Assembly: GCF_000721705.1 (NCBI RefSeq)
Contig: NZ_JOJL01000010.1
Location: 192,946 to 256,945 of the forward strand
DNA from: Actinoplanes subtropicus
Lineage (GTDB): Bacteria > Actinomycetota > Actinomycetes > Mycobacteriales > Micromonosporaceae
Length of the DNA: 64,000 nt
Direction of reading: 5' to 3'
Part shown: one piece after another, positions 1 through 8,835 of the stretch
Numbering within the stretch: the first letter of the stretch is position 1
Layout: the number at the start of each line of letters is the position of its first letter
The notes under the pieces: model-generated
Seen by the model: the letters and a program-made list of their open reading frames with translations, nothing else
Database searches by the model: none
Told to the model about the DNA's origin: nothing
Program-made: the position numbers and the translations under genes

Positions 1-447
1 GACGTGGCGGTGCTGCGCCGGCCGCTCGACGACGACCGCTTCGAGACGACGCCGATCGGTTCGGAGGCGCGCTACGCGGCGGTCGCGACCGACAACGCGC
101 TCGCCCGGCGGCGGTCGGTGCGGATGGCCGAACTCGCTCGCTACACGGTCGCCCTGGACAGCCGGACCGGAACGACCACGCCCGGGTTGTGGCCGCCGGG
201 CGGCGCGCCGGCGTCGACCCGCGAGTCGCACGGGGTGGACGAGTGGCTGACTCTGATCGCGGCCGGTCAGGCGGTCGGCGTCACCTCGGAGGCGACCGCC
301 AACCAGAACCCGCGGCCGGGCGTCGCCTATCGCGCGGTCCGGGACGCGCCACCGATCGAGGTACGGCTCGCCTGGTGGCGCGACGACCCGCCGCCGCGGC
401 TGGCCGAGCTGATCGCGCTCGCGCGCTCGCTCATTTCCGGGCGCTGA
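1..447 (+). CDS. LysR-family regulator, C-terminal part (cut by window edge)
   Basis: The reading frame is open from base 1, so the gene begins outside the window; the in-frame GTG at base 4 is not a credible start. The 148 visible residues match the second half of a LysR substrate-binding domain. The stretch VGVTSEATA, followed by VAYRAVRDAPPIEVRLAWW, is the typical last strand/helix unit of this fold. The helix-turn-helix is not visible, so target genes cannot be guessed. The next gene is convergent, so it gives no clue to the regulon. Confidence 0.75.
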   Translation, partial: DVAVLRRPLDDDRFETTPIGSEARYAAVATDNALARRRSVRMAELARYTVALDSRTGTTTPGLWPPGGAPASTRESHGVDEWLTLIAAGQAVGVTSEATANQNPRPGVAYRAVRDAPPIEVRLAWWRDDPPPRLAELIALARSLISGR

Positions 448-577
448 CCCCGCCGCCGCACGGCCGCCGGGCGGATCGCGATGGCGCACTCGCTCATTTC
501 CGGTCGCCGAGCGGGGCGCCCGACCCGCCGATCGAATCCGATCGCGTTCGATTCCCGATCGCCTTTGCTCGGTTTCG

Positions 578-593
578 GTCGGGCCGCCCCGAC
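578..593 (-). terminator. Short hairpin after dgdA
   Basis: A perfect 6-bp stem (gtcggg / cccgac) with a 4-base loop lies 10 bases past the dgdA stop on the minus strand. There is no strong T run, so this is a weak intrinsic terminator candidate. Confidence 0.35.
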
Positions 594-603
594 AGAGCCG
601 CCG

Positions 604-1956
<1,353 letters not shown>

Positions 1957-1962
1957 TCACCT

Positions 1963-1986
1963 TTCCGCCGCTGCTGTTAAGCGGAA
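1963..1986. promoter_or_regulatory. Candidate LysR operator between dgdA and dgdR
   Basis: A dyad TTCCGC-N12-GCGGAA lies in the 171-bp divergent spacer, 46 bases before the dgdA start and about 100 bases before the dgdR start. LysR regulators usually bind such interrupted dyads between divergent genes. The assignment is by position only. Confidence 0.35.
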
Positions 1987-2015
1987 GCGCACAGATATCA
2001 CTCGCTGAACTAGTT

Positions 2016-2079
2016 ACTCGCCCCGCGAGATACTCGCCCCGCGAGATACTCACCCCGCGAGATACTCGCTCGGCGAGAC
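2016..2079. repeat. Four tandem 16-bp palindromic units (copy A)
   Basis: Units start at 2016, 2032, 2048 and 2064. The unit is ACTCGCCCCGCGAGAT with CTCGC/GCGAG arms; unit 3 has CTCAC and unit 4 has CTCGCTCGGCGAG. The array ends 9 bases before the dgdR start, so it occupies its 5' leader. The same unit, in its CTCGCTCGGCGAG form, occurs four times at 22781-22844. Confidence 0.9.
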
Positions 2080-2088
2080 AATCGGGTT

Positions 2089-2982
2089 ATGACGCTCAAT
2101 CCTTGGCGGTTGCGCCTGCTCGCCGACCTCGCCACCTACGGCACCGTGCGAGCGGTCGCGCAGCGCGGCAATCTCAGCCCGTCGGCGGTCTCCCAGCAGC
2201 TCGCCACGCTGGAGCGGGAGACGCACACCACGCTGCTCGAGCGCACCGGCCGGCGGGTGCGGCTGACCGCGGCCGGGGTGCTGCTGGCCGGCCGGGCCCG
2301 GGAGATCCTCGCCGCCATGGAGGCCGCCGAGGCCGAGTTGCGGGGGCTGGCCGACGAGCCGGCCGGGACGGTCACGCTGGCCGCGTTCCAGAGCGCCGTG
2401 CACGCGCTGGCCGAGCCCGCGGTGGCCCGGCTCGCCGAGCGGCATCCGGACGTCACCGTGGTGCTGCTCGAGCTCGAACCGCACGACAGCATGCCCGCGC
2501 TGCGCCGCGGGGACGTGGACGTCATCATCACCACGACCGACTTCGTCGGGGCCGAGCTCGACCCGGCGATCGACCTGGTGCCGATCGCCGCGGACGAGAT
2601 CGTGCTGGTTCTGCCGGACGGCCATCCACTGACCGCGCAGGAGGTGGTCGGCCTCGAGGCGTGCGCGGCGCAACGGTGGACCTTCGACGTGACCGGGTCG
2701 TACATGTCCGAGCTGGCGACCCGGCTCTGCCGCGAGGCCGGATTCGAGCCGTCGGTGATCTGCCGGTTCAACAACTACATGATCGCGTTGCAGCACGTGG
2801 AGAAGTCCCGGTCGATCGCGCTGCTGCCCAGCCTCGCGATCGATCCGCGCTACCGGGTGGCGACGCGGCCGCTGGACCCACCGGTCACCCGGCGGATCAC
2901 CGCGGCCGTGCGCCGCCCGGCCACCCCACGCCCGGAGGTGACCGCCGTCCTCACCGCACTCCGATCTGCCGCGCCCCAGTAA
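2089..2982 (+). CDS. dgdR: LysR-family regulator, DgdR-like
   Basis: A 297-residue LysR protein. The N-terminal winged helix-turn-helix is visible (ATYGTVRAVAQRGNLSPSAV then SQQLATLERETHTTLLERTG), followed by a substrate-binding domain. It is divergent from dgdA and so probably controls it in response to a dialkylglycine. The symbol rests on that position rather than on sequence distance, which I could not measure. The ATG at 2089 is preceded by the 16-bp palindromic array instead of a clear Shine-Dalgarno sequence, which is odd and may matter for expression. Confidence 0.7.
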   Translation: MTLNPWRLRLLADLATYGTVRAVAQRGNLSPSAVSQQLATLERETHTTLLERTGRRVRLTAAGVLLAGRAREILAAMEAAEAELRGLADEPAGTVTLAAFQSAVHALAEPAVARLAERHPDVTVVLLELEPHDSMPALRRGDVDVIITTTDFVGAELDPAIDLVPIAADEIVLVLPDGHPLTAQEVVGLEACAAQRWTFDVTGSYMSELATRLCREAGFEPSVICRFNNYMIALQHVEKSRSIALLPSLAIDPRYRVATRPLDPPVTRRITAAVRRPATPRPEVTAVLTALRSAAPQ

Positions 2983-2997
2983 GCAGAGCAGCGCGTA

Positions 2998-3120
2998 ATG
3001 GTGCGCAGAGCGGGGCGTCATGGTGCGCAGAGCGGGGCGTCATGGTGCGCAGGGGGCGTCATGGTGCGCAGAGCGGGCGGCACGGTGCGCAGAGCGGCGC
3101 GGCACGGTGCGCAGAGCATT
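2998..3120. repeat. Tandem array of about six 19-22-bp units
   Basis: Units begin at 2998, 3020, 3042, 3061, 3082 and 3104 and share ATGGTGCGCAGAGCGGGGCG or a near variant. Unit 3 has lost three bases and the last is partial. The array fills the spacer between the dgdR stop and the trpB stop, which converge. Open frames through it are only products of the repetition. Confidence 0.9.
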
Positions 3121-3138
3121 AGGAGCACGCCGGAGCCC

Positions 3139-4506
3139 TCAGGCCGGCACGGCGGGCAAGTTGGCGAGCGCCGCCGACACCGCCTCCCCGGACAGCTCGT
3201 GGTCGACCATGTCCCCGGCCAGGAAACGACCATAAGCGGCCAGATCCAGGTGCCCGTGCCCGCACAGCGCGGTCAGGATCACCTTCTCCTCCCCGCTCTC
3301 CTTGCAGCGCAACGCCTCCTCGATGCAAGCCGCGAGCGCGTGCGTAGGCTCCGGCGCCGGAATGATGCCCTCCGCGCGCGCGAACCGGACGCCCGCCTCG
3401 AAGCACTCCTTCTGCGTCTTCGCGACCGCCTCGATCAGGCCGAGCTCGTAGATGTGCGAGAGCAGCGGCGACATCCCGTGATACCGCAGGCCACCGGCGT
3501 GGATCGGGTCGGGGATGAACTCGTGCCCAAGCGTGTGCATCTTCATCAGCGGGGTCATGCCGGCGGTGTCCCCGAAGTCGTACGCGTAGATGCCCTTGGT
3601 CAGCGAGGGACAGGAAGCGGGCTCGACGGCGCGGATCGTGGGCGCCATCCGGCCGGCCAGCTTCTCGCGCAGGAACGGGAACGCGAGGCCGCCGAAGTTG
3701 GAGCCGCCACCGGTGCAGCCGACGATCACGTCGGGCGTGGCTCCGGCCTTGGCGAGTTGCAGGAGCGCCTCCTCGCCGATGATCGTTTGATGCAGGAGTA
3801 CGTGGTTGAGCACGCTCCCGAGCGCATAGTTGGTGTCCGCGTTCTGCGCCGCGACCTCGACCGCCTCGCTGATCGCGATGCCGAGCGAACCCGGCGAGTC
3901 CGGATCGGTTTCGAGCACCTGACGGCCGGCCGCGGTCAGCGTGGACGGGGACGGGTGGATGGTCGCGCCGAACGTCTCGATCATGATTTTCCGGTACGGC
4001 TTCTGGTCGTACGAGGCGCGGACCTGCCAGATCTCGCACTCGAGGCCGAACTGGGCGCTGGCAAAGGCCAGCGCGGTTCCCCACTGCCCGGCGCCGGTCT
4101 CGGTGGTCAGCCGGCGGACGCCCGCGGCCGCGTTGTAGAACGCCTGCGGGACGGCGGTGTTCGGCTTGTGCGAGCCGGCCGGCGAGACCCCCTCGTACTT
4201 GTAATAGATCTTCGCGGGGGTGCCGAGCGCCTTCTCCAGCCGCCGGGCCCGGTAGAGCGGCGACGGCCGCCAGAGCCGGTAGACGTCGAGCACCTCCTCG
4301 GGGATGTCGACGTAGCGCTCGGCGGTGACCTCCTGCTCGATCAGCGCCATCGGGAAGAGCGGGGCGAGATCGTCCGGCCCGACCGGCTGCAGGGTGCCGG
4401 GGTGCAGGACGGGCGGTGGTGGGCTGGGCAGGTCCGGCACGATGTTGTACCAGCGCCGCGGCATCTCCGATTCGGTCAGCAGGATCTTGGTGGCGTCGTC
4501 GCTCAT
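3139..4506 (-). CDS. trpB: Tryptophan synthase beta chain, TrpB2 type
   Basis: A PLP enzyme of the TrpB2 branch, expected to condense indole with serine. TrpB2 signatures are the N-terminal [21 protein letters not shown] segment and the long insert before the PLP lysine. Lys114 in GSHKPNTA binds PLP, Glu136 in TETGAGQWG is the catalytic acid, and [11 protein letters not shown] holds the phosphate. With this start it has 455 residues. No trpA or other trp gene is adjacent, which is common for TrpB2. The start is uncertain: a GTG at 4548 would add 14 residues and overlap the upstream stop as GTGA, suggesting coupling, but the N-terminus fits the family better from 4506. Confidence 0.85.
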   Translation of the reverse strand: MSDDATKILLTESEMPRRWYNIVPDLPSPPPPVLHPGTLQPVGPDDLAPLFPMALIEQEVTAERYVDIPEEVLDVYRLWRPSPLYRARRLEKALGTPAKIYYKYEGVSPAGSHKPNTAVPQAFYNAAAGVRRLTTETGAGQWGTALAFASAQFGLECEIWQVRASYDQKPYRKIMIETFGATIHPSPSTLTAAGRQVLETDPDSPGSLGIAISEAVEVAAQNADTNYALGSVLNHVLLHQTIIGEEALLQLAKAGATPDVIVGCTGGGSNFGGLAFPFLREKLAGRMAPTIRAVEPASCPSLTKGIYAYDFGDTAGMTPLMKMHTLGHEFIPDPIHAGGLRYHGMSPLLSHIYELGLIEAVAKTQKECFEAGVRFARAEGIIPAPEPTHALAACIEEALRCKESGEEKVILTALCGHGHLDLAAYGRFLAGDMVDHELSGEAVSAALANLPAVPA

Positions 4507-4544
4507 CCCCCGATCATCGTCGCTCGCGGTCCCGCTGGGGAGTG

Positions 4545-5120
4545 TCACCGCAGCAGGCCGAACACCACTCCCCCGATCGCGGCACCGATCGCCGCGCCGA
4601 CGATCACCTGGGCCACCGTGTGGTCGCGCAGCCGCACCCGCGACCAGCCGACGGCAGCGACCACGACCACGGTGACCAGCAGCGCGGGGCCGTAGATGAG
4701 CACCAGGACCACCGCCGAGGCGGCCGCCACGCCGGCGTGGATGCTCGACTTCCAGAAATGGTTGATCGCGGTGGCCACCGCGCCCCCGGCGAACGACGCC
4801 ACGATCAGCGCGACCAGTTCGCGGGGCGCGTGGGTGGCCAGCAGCAGCGCCAAACCGATCAGGACCGATCCCAGGCCGAAGAGCAGCGGGCCGGTCCGTT
4901 GCGCGCGCTCACCGATGTGCCGATCGCTCAGCCGGCCCCGGCGCACCCCGCGCAGGATCATCGCGTACGGGATGACCGCGCAGAACAGGCTCGCCAGGAG
5001 CCCCCACCCGAGGCCCTTCACCGGCGATCCGGCGGCGTGCAGGCCGACGATGAGCGGCAGCACGGCGGCCAGCACGGCCGGGGCGAACACCTCGGTGAGA
5101 ACCCGCGCGACCTTGTCCAT
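4545..5120 (-). CDS. PAP2-like integral membrane phosphatase
   Basis: 191 residues with about five hydrophobic segments. The C-terminal half carries KSSIHAG and then [16 protein letters not shown], resembling the last PAP2 motif (SR-x5-H). The central PSGH motif is reduced to SIHAG, so the protein may be a divergent or inactive member. It would act on a lipid pyrophosphate or phosphate at the membrane. It lies directly upstream of trpB on the same strand. The function is inferred from partial motifs. Confidence 0.6.
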   Translation of the reverse strand: MDKVARVLTEVFAPAVLAAVLPLIVGLHAAGSPVKGLGWGLLASLFCAVIPYAMILRGVRRGRLSDRHIGERAQRTGPLLFGLGSVLIGLALLLATHAPRELVALIVASFAGGAVATAINHFWKSSIHAGVAAASAVVLVLIYGPALLVTVVVVAAVGWSRVRLRDHTVAQVIVGAAIGAAIGGVVFGLLR

Positions 5121-5168
5121 GATCGGTGACGCTATCCGAGCCCCGCGGCCCTGGCGCACGATGGTGGG

Positions 5169-5915
5169 ATGACCCCACCCGATGTCATCGAGGACCTCGC
5201 GGCCGAGCAAGACCACGTCGAGGCCCTGCTCAGCAAGCTCTCCCCCGCCGACTGGCTGACCCCGTCGGCGGCCGCCGGCTGGACGATCGCCGATGTCGTG
5301 CTGCATCTCGCCCAGACCGAGGAGGGCGTCGCCGCGACGCTCGGCGCCGGCCCGCCGACCGTCCGGTGGGGCGACTACGGCTCGACCGTGGACGAGGCGA
5401 TGGCGGCGATGGTCCGCAGCCAGCGCGCCGAGCCGGCCGAGGTCTTCGAGCGCTGGCGGGCCGCCCGTCGCGCCTCGGTCGCCGCCCTGCGCGCCGCCGA
5501 TCCGCAACGGCCGGTGCAGTGGGTCGCCGCGCCGCTCAAGCCGCCCGCGCTGGCCACCACCCGGCTGGCCGAGCACTGGGCGCACGCCGCGCTGGACATC
5601 GCGCCGCCGCTCGGCCTCGACTATCCGGACACCGCCCGGCTCCGCCACGTCGCCTGGCTCGCGCACCGTACGCTCCCCTATGCCTTCCGGGTCGCCGGTC
5701 ATCCCGTGGTCGAGGTGTTCTGCGACCTGACCGCGCCGGACGGCTCGGCGTGGCGGTTCGGCGATCCCGCCGCAGAGAACGTCATCTCCGGCTCCGCCGG
5801 CGCCTTCTGCCGGGTGGGTGCGCAACGTCTCGCGCCCTCCGCCTCCGGGTTGCAAACCAAGGGTGCGTACGGCGAGGTAGCGCTGAATGTCCTGCGGAAC
5901 TACGCCTCCACGTAA
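5169..5915 (+). CDS. TIGR03084-like metal-binding protein (DinB / mycothiol maleylpyruvate isomerase fold)
   Basis: 248 residues. The N-terminal half (about 5-150) is the four-helix DinB/MDMPI fold, recognisable from the opening helix, GWTIADVVLHLAQTE, and a later helix with LAEHWAHAALDIA. His46 in VLHLAQ, His136 and His139 in EHWAHAALD would be metal ligands. Members in actinobacteria often use mycothiol or have no known substrate. Its 49-base separation from the divergent PAP2 gene suggests a shared promoter region. The catalytic role is unknown. Confidence 0.7.
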   Translation: MTPPDVIEDLAAEQDHVEALLSKLSPADWLTPSAAAGWTIADVVLHLAQTEEGVAATLGAGPPTVRWGDYGSTVDEAMAAMVRSQRAEPAEVFERWRAARRASVAALRAADPQRPVQWVAAPLKPPALATTRLAEHWAHAALDIAPPLGLDYPDTARLRHVAWLAHRTLPYAFRVAGHPVVEVFCDLTAPDGSAWRFGDPAAENVISGSAGAFCRVGAQRLAPSASGLQTKGAYGEVALNVLRNYAST

Positions 5916-6302
5916 TTTGCCGGTTTACTGCCTTCTCGCACTCACGGTCACGCCCTCACCCTGCGTACCGATCACCATAGCGTCACCGGCGTCCTACAGG
6001 CTGCCAGCCGGACGGCGGTGACCTGCGTTTTCGCCAAGATCCGAAAGCGGCTTTCCGGATCACCCGAGGACACCCCGAAAATTGCCGACCAGCAGGGCAG
6101 ATACAGATCACTTAAGGATTACTAAAGGAACCGCGGCGCCCGGCTATTCGCTATTGACCCCGGGACCATCATGTGGGGCGTGGCGATCGAATCAAACGAC
6201 TTCACGGTTCCCAAGCATAGACGCAGGGCGAATCCGCGGCTTTATCACGAGGGCGGCTCGTCGACAAGTGCGCACCCGCGCACCGTTGAATACCAAGAAG
6301 AA
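5916..6302. other. Intergenic stretch of lower GC
   Basis: I see no convincing gene or strong hairpin here. GC is visibly lower from 6050 to 6300 than around it. An ATG at 6171 opens the downstream frame early, but the codons from 6171 to 6302 lack the usual GC3 bias, so I read this as leader DNA. Confidence 0.4.
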
Positions 6303-6977
6303 GTGTTGGACGTCGGGCGCGGCGAGGCAATTCAGGGACTGACCCACGACGTGCTCATTCGCCGTTCGCTCGAGGTCTCGCCGAACGGCTTCATCACCAT
6401 CATCAGCATCATCCAGGGGGTGGCCCTCGCGCTGCTCGCCCAGAACACGTTCGAGAAGCCGTCCGTGCTGGTCGTCGCGCAGAGCGTGGCGCTGATGATG
6501 GTGTTCGTGGTGGTTTTCTACTTCTACCTGACGATGAGCGTGATGCTGCGCTGGGCGCCGAGTTTCCTGGACAGCTTCCTGCCATTCGCGATCGCCGGCC
6601 TGGAGATTCCGCCGGCGTTCTTTCTGGGCAACGCGGCCGGGTGGAGCACGTGGCTCGCCGCGCTCTGGTTCGTGATCGTGGCCGGCCTGTGGACGACGGC
6701 GAAATGGTCGCCGCCCTCGCATTTCGGCCGGACCCGGCTCGCGCACACCCGATGGCACCAGCTGCAGCGCGAGTTGCAACTGAGCACTGGCTGCGGCGGC
6801 TTCGCGGCGGCGCTGTGTGCTCTTTACGCCGCCTTCGCACCCGGCCACCGGCTCGCCTTCGGATTGTTCAGCACGCTCACCGTGCTGGTCACGGTCGGCG
6901 TCGTGGTGTGGCGGATCGAGATCCGGTCCGCGCAGATCCACTCGCTCTACGGGGTCAATCGGCCACCGTTCAACTAG
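6303..6977 (+). CDS. Integral membrane protein of unknown function
   Basis: I do not recognise this protein. From the GTG at 6303 it has 224 residues, with about six hydrophobic segments (starting at FITIISIIQGVALALLAQ) and a short charged loop before the last two. It ends with the sequence YGVNRPPFN. The start is uncertain: ATG 6171 would add a 44-residue polar tail with atypical codon use. The GH54 gene follows after 151 bases with its own leader, so co-transcription is not obvious. Confidence 0.55.
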   Translation: MLDVGRGEAIQGLTHDVLIRRSLEVSPNGFITIISIIQGVALALLAQNTFEKPSVLVVAQSVALMMVFVVVFYFYLTMSVMLRWAPSFLDSFLPFAIAGLEIPPAFFLGNAAGWSTWLAALWFVIVAGLWTTAKWSPPSHFGRTRLAHTRWHQLQRELQLSTGCGGFAAALCALYAAFAPGHRLAFGLFSTLTVLVTVGVVVWRIEIRSAQIHSLYGVNRPPFN

Positions 6978-7015
6978 CGGCTCAGAAGGCATTGCGCTCC
7001 GTGGCGGTGCGGCCT

Positions 7016-7028
7016 ACGTTAACGTTCA
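7016..7028. promoter_or_regulatory. LacI-type operator candidate before the arabinofuranosidase gene
   Basis: ACGTTAACGT is a perfect 10-bp palindrome, and the overlapping TTAACGTTCA has the central CG typical of LacI-family sites. It lies about 100 bases upstream of a secreted GH54 gene, the kind of gene often repressed by LacI proteins in actinobacteria. No regulator gene is adjacent. Confidence 0.35.
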
Positions 7029-7128
7029 CATCCACGTCCTTCACTGCTTTGCCGGCGACGCTCCCCGGCGTACGGGAAAGGAGGTTCTGGCCTTTCTGCC
7101 CTGTCCTTTCGCCACGGAAGAGGTCACC

Positions 7129-8676
7129 ATGGCACATTCCCGCCCGCGCAGAGGGCTGCTCGCGGTCGCCGCCACCGGCGCCCTGGTAGCGAGCCTGTTC
7201 GCCGGCGCCGGCAGCGCACAGGCGGCCACCACCGGCCCGTGCGACATCTACGCCTCCGGCGGCACGCCCTGCGTCGCCGCCCACAGCACCACCCGGGCCC
7301 TGTACGGCAGCTACACCGGCTCGCTCTACCAGGTCCGGCGCGCCTCGGACAACGCCACGGCGAACATCGCGCCGCTCAGCGCCGGCGGCGTGGCCAATGC
7401 GGCCGCCCAGGACTCCTTCTGCTCCGGCACGTCCTGCGTCATCACGATCATTTATGACCAGTCCGGCCGGGGCAACAACCTCACCCAGGCCCCGCCCGGT
7501 GGTTTCAACGGGCCGGCCGCCGGCGGCTACGACAACCTCGCGAACGCCACCGCCGCGCCGGTCACGGTGGGCGGCCACAAGGCGTACGGCGTCTTCGTCG
7601 CGCCCGGCACCGGCTACCGCAACAACCACACCAGCGGGATCGCCACCGGCGACGCCGCCGAGGGCATGTACGCCATCCTCGACGGCACCCACTACAACGG
7701 CGGCTGCTGCTTCGACTACGGCAACGCCGAGACCAGCAGCACGGACACCGGCAACGGGCACATGGAAGCCATCTACTTCGGCAACATCAAGGTCTGGGGC
7801 TACGGCACCGGCAACGGCCCGTGGATCATGGCCGACCTGGAGAACGGCCTGTTCTCGGGCGTGAACGCCGGCTACAACGCGAACGACCCGTCGATCGGCA
7901 ACCGGTTCGTCACGGCGGTCATCAAGGGCCAGCCCGGCCACTGGTCGATCCGCGGCGGCAACGCTCAATCCGGCTCACTGTCCACGTTCTACAGCGGCGC
8001 GCGGCCGAACGTCTCCGGCTACAACCCGATGCACAAGGAAGGCGCCATCATCCTGGGCATCGGCGGGGACAACAGCAACGGCTCGGCCGGCACCTTCTAC
8101 GAGGGCGTCATGACCAGCGGCTACCCGAGCGACGCGACCGAGAACTCGGTGCAGGCGAACATCACCGCCGCCGCGTACGCGACCGGCGGCGGCACCAGCA
8201 CCGGCCCCACGGTCGGCTCGACCATCTCGCTGCGGGCCACCACCGCCTGCTGCACGACCCGCTACATCAGCCACTCCGGGGCGACCGTCTCCACCCAGGT
8301 GGTCAGCTCGTCCAGCTCGTCGGCGGCCAAGTCGCAGGCGTCCTGGATCGTCCGGTCGGGCCTGGCCAACGGCTCCTGCGTCTCGTTCGAGTCGAGGGAC
8401 ACCGCGGGCAGCTACCTGCGGCACCAGAACTTCCAGCTCTACCTGCAAGCCAACGACGGCAGCTCGCTGTTCGCCAACGACGCGACGTTCTGCCCGCAGG
8501 CCGGGATGAACGGCCAGGGCAACTCGTTCATGTCGAACAACTATTCGACCCGATACATCCGGCACTACAGCAACAACGTCTACATCGCCAGCAACGGCGG
8601 CTCCAACGCGTTCGACTCGTCGAACCTGTGGGCCGACGACGTGAGCTGGGTCGTCACGGCCCCCTGGACGCCCTAG
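7129..8676 (+). CDS. abfB: Secreted alpha-L-arabinofuranosidase, GH54 plus CBM42
   Basis: 515 residues. A twin-arginine-like, Ala-rich signal peptide ends near AQA-A (residue 32). Residues about 35-350 match the GH54 catalytic domain (GPCDIYASGGTPCVAAHSTT, GGCCFDYGNAE, MADLENGLFSG, ILGIGGDNSNG); Glu238 and Asp314 correspond to the nucleophile and acid/base of the fungal enzymes. A short Gly/Ser/Thr linker leads to an AbfB-type arabinose-binding CBM42 domain (about 363-515). It should remove arabinofuranose side chains from arabinoxylan outside the cell. The ATG at 7129 has GGAAGAGG upstream. GH54 is mainly fungal, so a bacterial copy is less usual. Confidence 0.92.
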   Translation: MAHSRPRRGLLAVAATGALVASLFAGAGSAQAATTGPCDIYASGGTPCVAAHSTTRALYGSYTGSLYQVRRASDNATANIAPLSAGGVANAAAQDSFCSGTSCVITIIYDQSGRGNNLTQAPPGGFNGPAAGGYDNLANATAAPVTVGGHKAYGVFVAPGTGYRNNHTSGIATGDAAEGMYAILDGTHYNGGCCFDYGNAETSSTDTGNGHMEAIYFGNIKVWGYGTGNGPWIMADLENGLFSGVNAGYNANDPSIGNRFVTAVIKGQPGHWSIRGGNAQSGSLSTFYSGARPNVSGYNPMHKEGAIILGIGGDNSNGSAGTFYEGVMTSGYPSDATENSVQANITAAAYATGGGTSTGPTVGSTISLRATTACCTTRYISHSGATVSTQVVSSSSSSAAKSQASWIVRSGLANGSCVSFESRDTAGSYLRHQNFQLYLQANDGSSLFANDATFCPQAGMNGQGNSFMSNNYSTRYIRHYSNNVYIASNGGSNAFDSSNLWADDVSWVVTAPWTP

Positions 8677-8686
8677 CTCGCCTCCC

Positions 8687-8719
8687 GGCCGCCCGGGCCG
8701 GTCATGGGCCCGGGCGGCC
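8687..8719 (+). terminator. Intrinsic terminator after the GH54 gene
   Basis: A perfect 13-bp GC stem (GGCCGCCCGGGCC and its complement) with a 7-base loop starts 10 bases after the stop and is followed by CCCTTAAG. Confidence 0.75.
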
Positions 8720-8835
8720 CCCTTAAGATCGATGTTTCGACAACTTTCTATTCTGGATGTTCGGCCCATGCCGGGCGACCACCTCGTGCGATCCGATCCA
8801 GGAGACCGGTAAAACCGTTCGACCTAGGAGGGACC

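Noticed and set aside
2016..2079. CRISPR-like repeats
   Set aside because: The 16-bp units are contiguous with no spacers and there are no cas genes; the same holds for 22781-22844 and 2998-3120.
3018..3235. Small frames on both strands through the 22-bp array
   Set aside because: They are open only because the tandem unit contains no stop in those frames.
7129..8676. An eukaryotic contaminant, because GH54 is mainly fungal
   Set aside because: The codon use, ribosome site, bacterial signal peptide and neighbouring genes are typical of the host.
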